From positions 1-20,375 of the forward strand of contig JBDLIU010000054.1 in assembly GCA_039714715.1 (NCBI GenBank): DNA of 20,375 nucleotides, read 5' to 3'. The translations under genes were made by a program, and so were the position numbers. The notes below the pieces were generated by a model. The model saw nothing but the letters and a program-made list of their open reading frames with translations, was not told where the DNA came from and searched no databases. This document shows, one piece after another, positions 15,552 to 20,375 of this stretch (position 1 is the first letter of the stretch; every line of letters starts with the position of its first letter). The stretch comes from S012-113 sp039714715. Lineage in GTDB: Bacteria; Bacteroidota; Bacteroidia; Cytophagales; Cyclobacteriaceae.

Positions 15552-16559
15552 TTAGTTGTTATCAATTTTTTTACTATTTGGCAAAGTAAGCAATAAACTT
15601 ATTCCACCAATAATTAAAACCATAATGGTTTGTGATGTATGAATCAGTGTGGCAAAGAAGTAGCCGTCTTTTTCAGCAATACCATAAGTTAACAAAATTG
15701 AGCCAACTAAAATATGGTATGTTCCAAAACCTCCCTGCACAGGAGCCGACATACCCAAACCACCCATTATCAAAATGGAAAGGCCTGCCGCCAATCCAAG
15801 ATCCTGTGTACTTTCAACCGAATAAAACAACACTAATGCCATTAAATAATACAGCACCCAGATGGATATTGATGAAACCCAGAATCCCAGCCTCCTCTCT
15901 AATCTGAGCACGCTGGTAAAACCACTCACCAATTCCCTGATGAAAGAACGTATCTTGTAGTATAATGGTTTTCTCTTAATTCTTTCTCTAAACCACCACA
16001 AGGCAGCAAGACCAACAACAAAAATGAATCCAATAAGTGTTATGACACCCATTTTGGTGGTTGTGAGCTCAATGCCTTCGAATTTCTCATTGATAAAATC
16101 GAGAAAAAATGTGTTTAAACGATCAAATTCAATGATTAGACCAAGAAGGATTACTGTCAATAAAGTGAGAAAATCAATCAGTCTATCAGCTACTACAGTG
16201 CCAAAAGAAGCTGACATACTGACATTATCTGTACGTTTAAGAACGCCACAACGGGTTACTTCTCCTAATCGTGGTGCAAAAAGATTGGTAAAGTAACCAA
16301 TCATAACCGCTTTAAAAGTTCTGTAGGTTGATAACCCTTTGTAACCAAGAGGTTCCAACAATATGTTCCATCGGTACGCCCTAAATACATGGCTTACAAT
16401 TGAGAGTAAAACAGAAAGCATCACCCACCAGTAATTTACCTGCTCAAAGCGGTTCATGATATCACTGAAATCCCAATCATGAAAAACATAATAGAGCAGC
16501 GAAACCGCAATGAATAGGCTCAGAAGGTACTTTAATAATGAAACTGCTTTCTTCTTCAA
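15552..16559 (-). CDS. UPF0104/lysylphosphatidylglycerol-synthase-TM-like flippase-domain protein
   Basis: A 335-residue polytopic membrane protein with about eight hydrophobic segments and a short basic N-terminus (MKKKAVSLLKY). It matches the UPF0104/LPG_synthase_TM (PF03706) family: AYRWNILLEPLG, GYFTNLFAPRLGEVTRC after the third segment, VVADRLIDFLTLL, and the C-terminal APVQGGFGTYH. This is the TM half of MprF-type proteins without the aminoacyl-phosphatidylglycerol synthase domain; related proteins are proposed to move lipids or lipid-linked molecules across the membrane. The substrate is not predictable here. It starts 4 nt after the panD stop and is followed 12 nt later by the YugP-type peptidase, so it is part of the pan operon by position rather than by any known pantothenate function. 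Confidence 0.9.
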   Translation of the reverse strand: MKKKAVSLLKYLLSLFIAVSLLYYVFHDWDFSDIMNRFEQVNYWWVMLSVLLSIVSHVFRAYRWNILLEPLGYKGLSTYRTFKAVMIGYFTNLFAPRLGEVTRCGVLKRTDNVSMSASFGTVVADRLIDFLTLLTVILLGLIIEFDRLNTFFLDFINEKFEGIELTTTKMGVITLIGFIFVVGLAALWWFRERIKRKPLYYKIRSFIRELVSGFTSVLRLERRLGFWVSSISIWVLYYLMALVLFYSVESTQDLGLAAGLSILIMGGLGMSAPVQGGFGTYHILVGSILLTYGIAEKDGYFFATLIHTSQTIMVLIIGGISLLLTLPNSKKIDNN

Positions 16560-16563
16560 AATT

Positions 16564-16914
16564 CTATTCAGTTAGTTTATTATTAGTGTCAGGGAAGATA
16601 ACAATCGGCTTATGTGCTTTTGCTTCATCTTTCTCTATACTACCATAAGAAATAATGATAATTATATCACCCACCTGTGCCTTTCTGGCCGCAGGACCGT
16701 TCAGGCATATTTCTCCTGTTCCTCGCTCTCCTTTAATTACATAAGTTTCAAGGCGCTCTCCATTATTGATATTCACAATTTGGACTTTTTCATTTTCCAC
16801 AATATCAGCAGCGTCCATCAGGTCTTCATCAATAGTAATACTCCCCACATAATGTAATTCAGCCTGGGTAATCTTTACCCGGTGAATTTTCGATTTCATC
16901 ACCTCTATCCTCAT
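16564..16914 (-). CDS. panD: Aspartate 1-decarboxylase (pyruvoyl enzyme)
   Basis: A 116-residue proenzyme that makes beta-alanine from aspartate for pantothenate synthesis. Self-cleavage between Gly24 and Ser25 (HYVGSITID) turns Ser25 into the pyruvoyl cofactor; both sit at the same positions as in E. coli PanD, which supports the ATG at 16914. KIHRVKITQAELHY precedes the site. After it come NGERLETYVIKGERGTG and the NGPAARKAQVGDIIIIISYG core. The start codon overlaps the panC stop as ATGA (16911-16914), so the two are translationally coupled, and their products supply successive steps to pantothenate. No panB is present in the window. Confidence 0.96.
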   Translation of the reverse strand: MRIEVMKSKIHRVKITQAELHYVGSITIDEDLMDAADIVENEKVQIVNINNGERLETYVIKGERGTGEICLNGPAARKAQVGDIIIIISYGSIEKDEAKAHKPIVIFPDTNNKLTE

Positions 16915-17765
16915 TCCTTCAAGTCTATTATCAAATTATCAATTAATCTAATATTATCTACATACCCTGCAAAGCACAAAGCTAATTGATCAGATTCACT
17001 TAGGCTTTTAACGGGCATTAAATCTTCCAGTTTCACTAATTCCAGATATTCGATCTGGATATCAGGATGGTTACTGATATGATCCAGCGCTTTCCCCAGG
17101 CTAACCTCTATTGAATCACGATGTTTGATTGCATCTGAAGTCAATGCTAAAGCCCGATAAATCTCTGCCGCAGTTTTTCTGCTCCGATCAGTTAGCCTTC
17201 TGTTCCTTGACGACATGGCTAATCCGGAATCTTCTCGCACTGTGGGAATCATCCTCAACTGAATATCCAAAGAGATATCCTGTACCATTTTCTCAATGAT
17301 CCTATATTGCTGTAAATCTTTCTGGCCAAAGTATGCTACGGTAGGATTTAGAATATTGAAAAGTTTCAACACTACAAGTGCAACCCCCTGAAAATGACCC
17401 GGGCGATGTTTCCCCTCCATAGTTTCTTCGAGATAGCCTAATGAGATGCTCGTAACAGGATTAACCTTATACATTACTTCTTTAGAAGGAACAAAAATCA
17501 GATTACAACCATAGGCCTCAAGCAACCTTAAATCATCGTCTATAGATACAGGATAGTTGTCTAAGTCTTCCGGATTATTAAACTGTAAGGGATTGACAAA
17601 TATGGTAGCAACCGTATAATCATTAGTTTTAACAGATTCCTTCACCAGGCTAAGATGCCCTTCGTGCAAGGCTCCCATAGTGGGAACCAGACCAACAGAT
17701 TTGTTGTCTGAAAGTAGATTTTTTATAGCGGTGCGAATAGAAATAATGTCACTAATTACTCTCAT
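16911..17765 (-). CDS. panC: Pantothenate synthetase (pantoate-beta-alanine ligase)
   Basis: A 284-residue enzyme from ATG 17765, almost the length of E. coli PanC (283), joining pantoate and beta-alanine with ATP. The reading frame is open to 17819, but the extra 18 residues would lie upstream of the promoter element at 17796-17803 and do not fit the family start, so I use 17765. Motifs are VPTMGALHEGHLSL with the HxGH pair (His34, His37), FVNPLQF, KHRPGHFQGV, FGQKDLQQ and SGLAMSSRNRRL (KMSKS-like loop). It is the first gene of a minus-strand operon: panC, panD by a 4-nt overlap, flippase-like, YugP. It is divergent from the GT5-like gene. Confidence 0.95.
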   Translation of the reverse strand: MRVISDIISIRTAIKNLLSDNKSVGLVPTMGALHEGHLSLVKESVKTNDYTVATIFVNPLQFNNPEDLDNYPVSIDDDLRLLEAYGCNLIFVPSKEVMYKVNPVTSISLGYLEETMEGKHRPGHFQGVALVVLKLFNILNPTVAYFGQKDLQQYRIIEKMVQDISLDIQLRMIPTVREDSGLAMSSRNRRLTDRSRKTAAEIYRALALTSDAIKHRDSIEVSLGKALDHISNHPDIQIEYLELVKLEDLMPVKSLSESDQLALCFAGYVDNIRLIDNLIIDLKE

Positions 17766-17795
17766 AAAATGTCCTACGCGGTCAATTTGAGGTCG

Positions 17796-17803
17796 CAAAA
17801 GTA
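17796..17803 (-). promoter_or_regulatory. Bacteroidota-type -7 element for panC operon
   Basis: On the minus strand TACTTTTG matches the Bacteroidota consensus TAnnTTTG exactly. It predicts a transcript start near 17789 and a ~25-nt leader to the panC ATG at 17765. No good TTTG -33 box is seen at the usual 19-nt spacing. The position supports the shorter panC start. Confidence 0.55.
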
Positions 17804-17845
17804 CGTTTTTCAATAACAAAACATGGATTCGGGCATTATTTTAAC

Positions 17846-17853
17846 TACCTTTG
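17846..17853 (+). promoter_or_regulatory. Bacteroidota-type -7 element for GT5-like gene
   Basis: TACCTTTG matches TAnnTTTG exactly, ~32 nt before the ATG at 17886, predicting a transcript start near 17860. The -33 region (around 17822-17826) shows only a weak ATGG. The two divergent -7 elements are 42 nt apart on opposite strands. Confidence 0.55.
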
Positions 17854-17885
17854 TACGCCATTCTTATGTAATAAAATAAAATTTT

Positions 17886-18698
17886 ATGTCGAAACTACGA
17901 ATCTTGTATGTTGCAAGCGAAATAAATCCTTTTTTACAAACTTCTGAAGTTGCTGATTTTGTCCGCTCGCTTCCACAGGCGATGCAGGAAAAAGGGATGG
18001 AGATTAGAATATTAGTGCCAAGATTTGGATTAATTAACGAGAGAAAGAACAGGTTACATGAAGTAGTAAGACTTTCAGGAATTAATATCACTGTTGGTAA
18101 CGAAGAGAAACCTTTAATAATTAAAGTTGCTTCGGTACCAAGCGCTAAACTCCAGGTATATTTTATCGATAATGAAGATTATTTCCACAGGAAATCAGTC
18201 TTTCATGATCAGGATGAGAAATTTTATTCTGATAACGATGAACGTGCCATATTTTTCTGCAAGGGTGTTTTAGAAACAGTGAAGAAGCTGGGCTGGGCAC
18301 CAGACATAGTGCATGCTAATGACTGGATGGCAAGCCTGATTCCGTTGTATATAAAAACAACCTATAGAAACGATCCTCTTTTTATGAATACTAAGACAGT
18401 ATTCACAATATATGATAATAAGTTTTCGTATAAGTTTAAAGGTGACTTACTTGAAAAGGTCAAGATGCTTGATATAGAAGATGATATGTTAAGCACACTT
18501 AAAACTTTGGATTATGAGGGCTTCATCAGGTTAGGAATTGAATATTCTGATGCAGTAATCAAAGCCAATGAAGGTTTAGGTGAAAGTCATGCTTCACTCT
18601 TCGAAGATATCGAAGAAAGTAAAAAAGTAGACACAATTGAAAAAACTGAAAACTTTACAGACTCTTATTTCGAATTATATAATGAACTTGTTGGTTAA
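17886..18698 (+). CDS. GT5 (glycogen/starch synthase) catalytic-domain-like protein, half-length and motif-degenerate
   Basis: A 270-residue protein homologous to the N-terminal Rossmann domain of glycogen/starch synthases (PF08323). RILYVASEINPFL (5-17), ADF..SLPQAM, MEIRILVPRFG, YFIDNEDYFHR, DNDERAIFFCKGVLE and WAPDIVHANDW all align with GlgA. Full enzymes are ~480 residues; the C-terminal GT1-type domain, which holds much of the donor site, is absent, and the next gene overlaps in another frame. The KTGGL motif for ADP-glucose binding is here QTSEV (18-22). HAHDWH is HANDWM (143-148). The KAGIEYAD...SPTYA segment is RLGIEYSD...KANEG (from 215). It is therefore unlikely to make glycogen. 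From memory, short proteins like this recur in Bacteroidota and are labelled glycogen synthase. The conserved fold with lost motifs suggests a binding or regulatory role. Its 3' end overlaps the DUF4270 gene by 17 nt. Confidence 0.85.
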   Translation: MSKLRILYVASEINPFLQTSEVADFVRSLPQAMQEKGMEIRILVPRFGLINERKNRLHEVVRLSGINITVGNEEKPLIIKVASVPSAKLQVYFIDNEDYFHRKSVFHDQDEKFYSDNDERAIFFCKGVLETVKKLGWAPDIVHANDWMASLIPLYIKTTYRNDPLFMNTKTVFTIYDNKFSYKFKGDLLEKVKMLDIEDDMLSTLKTLDYEGFIRLGIEYSDAVIKANEGLGESHASLFEDIEESKKVDTIEKTENFTDSYFELYNELVG

Positions 18699-20124
18699 GA
18701 AATTCGGACCTTTGGCAGTGGTTCTGCTGAGCTCCATCTTAATAATTTCTTGTGAAAAACCTGGTGAAATAGGTTTGGAGATTAATGAAGAAAATGGTGT
18801 AATTTCTACCCATTATTATGAAACCGTGCTTCCTACATCGGTTGTACAATTTGATCCTCGTAAGACAAGAGGCAGCTATTCTATTCAGGCAGGAGAATAT
18901 TTTAATAATGACTTTGGACAAATAACGTCAAAATCATACTCCTGGCTTTCGCTTCAGCCCGAAATTACTGTGGAAAGTGATGCCGAATTTGTGTCATTTG
19001 AAATGGAGATTGCATTTTCAGGGGTGGAGGGCGAAGAGCTTCAAAGCAATTACAAACAGATTATTGATATCTATAAACTGGATGAATTTCTTGATCCTTC
19101 TATTGATTATACAAGGGTCGATGAATTAGCTATGGAAGCAAGTCCGTTGGCAACATGGGACTTTATCCCCATGGTAAATGATACTTTACAGACGGATTCT
19201 ACTTATACACTTACTTTAGATTATGATGTTGGAGAAACCTTGTTCTGGTTGCTAAAAGATCAGGATAATAATACGGTGTTTGATAGCGATACAACTTTTA
19301 ATGAGTACTTTAAAGGGGTGGCTTTTGTGCCTACAACAGTTAACTATAATATTATCCATATCAACAGGGATCGTGTTGTGTTCAGGTTAAACTATAACGA
19401 ATTTAACAGTGATGGTACACCAGTAAAGAGAGAGTATGAAATGCGATTGAGCCCGATAGGTTTTCATCACATACATTCGGATCTTACAGGTACATCACTG
19501 GCAGGGTTGACACCAGATAATTCCTTCTTTTTCCCTGCAGATGATTACAGGTATATGCAGTTTGGGACTATGATTGGTATTCATGGCGATCTTACTCCAT
19601 TTCTTGACCTGACAGACACATTAAAAGACAGACACATGATCATTAATAAAGCGATAGTGTCGTTTGGCGGGGTGACGGAATATAACAGTGATCTTAAGAA
19701 TCCTCAATTTATACAAACCTATTTTACCGATGAGCTAAATACGTGGCCAGTTGTGGATGAAACCGGGAGATTGGATACAGCTCTTGCCGGACAAAATTTT
19801 ATAATGCTTCAAAATGAAGAACAGGTTACAACACCCGGATATTATAGGTTTCCTCAAAATTCAAAGATAGAAACAGACACAGCAACAGACCTTAGCACTT
19901 ACAAGGTTAATCTGACTTTCTTCTTACAAAACTATTATCGAGACAAGTTTTATTCAGAAACCGAACCGTTTTTAGAAGAAAAATTGCAGGTGCTGTTTTT
20001 TGGGGAGAGCAGTGTGCTTTATCCGGAAATGTCACCCAGCCATGTACTTACCTCGCCAATGTCTTTACCTAAGGATAGCATACGCTTAAAGATATATTAT
20101 ACGATTCCTGAAATACAGGAATAA
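18682..20124 (+). CDS. DUF4270-family lipoprotein
   Basis: From ATG 18682 the product is 480 residues. An in-frame ATG at 18637 would put 15 charged/polar residues before the signal peptide and extend the overlap with the upstream gene, so I prefer 18682. The N-terminus is a clean lipoprotein signal (KK, then a hydrophobic core, then LIISC with Cys24), so the mature protein is lipid-anchored, probably on the outer membrane. CEKPGEIGLEI, then long beta-rich stretches with many Asp/Thr, YRYMQFGT and a C-terminal YPEMSPSHVLTSPMSLPKDSIRLKIYYT, fit the DUF4270 family as I recall it. Its function is not known. It follows the GT5-like gene with a 17-nt overlap and precedes glmS by 20 nt. Confidence 0.82.
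   Translation: MNLLVKKFGPLAVVLLSSILIISCEKPGEIGLEINEENGVISTHYYETVLPTSVVQFDPRKTRGSYSIQAGEYFNNDFGQITSKSYSWLSLQPEITVESDAEFVSFEMEIAFSGVEGEELQSNYKQIIDIYKLDEFLDPSIDYTRVDELAMEASPLATWDFIPMVNDTLQTDSTYTLTLDYDVGETLFWLLKDQDNNTVFDSDTTFNEYFKGVAFVPTTVNYNIIHINRDRVVFRLNYNEFNSDGTPVKREYEMRLSPIGFHHIHSDLTGTSLAGLTPDNSFFFPADDYRYMQFGTMIGIHGDLTPFLDLTDTLKDRHMIINKAIVSFGGVTEYNSDLKNPQFIQTYFTDELNTWPVVDETGRLDTALAGQNFIMLQNEEQVTTPGYYRFPQNSKIETDTATDLSTYKVNLTFFLQNYYRDKFYSETEPFLEEKLQVLFFGESSVLYPEMSPSHVLTSPMSLPKDSIRLKIYYTIPEIQE
20104..20122 (+). promoter_or_regulatory. Hairpin at the DUF4270 stop, ahead of glmS
   Basis: ATTCCTG (20104-20110) and CAGGAAT (20116-20122) form a perfect 7-bp stem with a 5-nt loop that runs into the DUF4270 stop codon. 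It ends 22 nt before the glmS ATG. No U-tract follows, so it is not a typical terminator; mRNA processing or translational control of glmS is possible. It could also be chance. Confidence 0.35.
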
Positions 20125-20144
20125 CAACGGTAAAACATATTGCT

Positions 20145-20375
20145 ATGTGTGGAATTGTAGCCTATGTTGGGCATCAAAATGCGGCTTCGATTATCATTAA
20201 TGGATTAAAACGACTAGAGTATCGAGGATATGATAGTGCAGGGATAAGCTTGCTCAATGGTGGTCTTAATGTTTATAAAAGAAAAGGAAAAGTTTCTGAA
20301 CTTGAAGGATTGCTTGATGGCAAATCTTTAATAAGCACAATAGGTATTGGGCACACCCGGTGGGCCACCCATGGA
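20145..20375 (+). CDS. glmS: Glutamine-fructose-6-phosphate aminotransferase (3' partial)
   Basis: The first 77 codons are present; the gene runs off the window. It starts MCGIVAYVGHQNAA, with Cys2 as the nucleophile of the N-terminal glutaminase (class II Gln amidotransferase) once Met1 is removed. GLKRLEYRGYDSAGIS and IGIGHTRWATHG follow, the latter with the Arg/Trp/His of the glutamine site. Full GlmS (~610 residues) makes glucosamine-6-P from fructose-6-P and glutamine, the first step to UDP-GlcNAc for peptidoglycan and LPS. It lies 20 nt after the DUF4270 gene and probably shares its transcript. There is no sign of the glmS ribozyme known from Firmicutes in the short gap. Confidence 0.95.
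   Translation, partial: MCGIVAYVGHQNAASIIINGLKRLEYRGYDSAGISLLNGGLNVYKRKGKVSELEGLLDGKSLISTIGIGHTRWATHG

Noticed and set aside
17766..17819. Longer N-terminus for PanC
   Set aside because: It would lie across and upstream of the predicted promoter, and it exceeds the usual PanC length.

Overview
This window is AT-rich bacterial chromosome. It most likely comes from a marine or soil member of the Bacteroidota, probably order Cytophagales. The evidence is DUF4270-family lipoprotein content, a short GT5-type starch-synthase-like protein, a bacterial GGGP-synthase homologue, H-boxes of the HDFRRPL type, weak Shine-Dalgarno signals, and two promoter elements of the Bacteroidota TAnnTTTG type. I see no phage, IS element, CRISPR array, rRNA or tRNA.

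Layout, left to right. (1) 1-2379: a secreted lipoprotein penicillin/acyl-homoserine-lactone acylase-type Ntn hydrolase, cut at its 5' end by the window edge. (2) 2506-5358: two paralogous membrane histidine kinases in tandem, with no response regulator nearby. (3) 5359-5592: a spacer holding a tiny minus-strand ORF that joins the first ~21 and last ~15 residues of a short-chain dehydrogenase, the scar of an in-frame internal deletion. (4) 5593-7823: a small two-TM protein, the ComM/YifB AAA+ ATPase and the YraN nuclease-fold protein, tightly coupled. (5) 7829-8223: alternative hairpins and a small unknown protein. (6) 8220-10855, minus strand: pgi and manA, which interconvert glucose-6-P, fructose-6-P and mannose-6-P. 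(7) 10995-12451: a YqjE-type membrane protein, a second small basic membrane protein and a GGGP-synthase-family enzyme, each start overlapping the previous stop by 8 nt. (8) 12471-14657, minus strand: an AraC-type regulator and a short-chain-type acyl-CoA dehydrogenase. (9) 14844-17765, minus strand: panC-panD-flippase-like membrane protein-YugP-type zinc peptidase, apparently one operon. (10) 17886 to the end: a GT5 (starch synthase) half-protein with its active-site motifs altered, a DUF4270 lipoprotein overlapping it, and the start of glmS.

Most of the window is housekeeping metabolism and envelope biology: sugar-phosphate interconversion feeding GlmS, pantothenate for CoA, prenyl-glycerol lipid, and membrane proteins. 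The parts I would look at again are the GT5-like pseudoenzyme/DUF4270/glmS unit, the SDR deletion scar, the GGGPS gene coupled to small membrane proteins, and the unpartnered tandem kinases.
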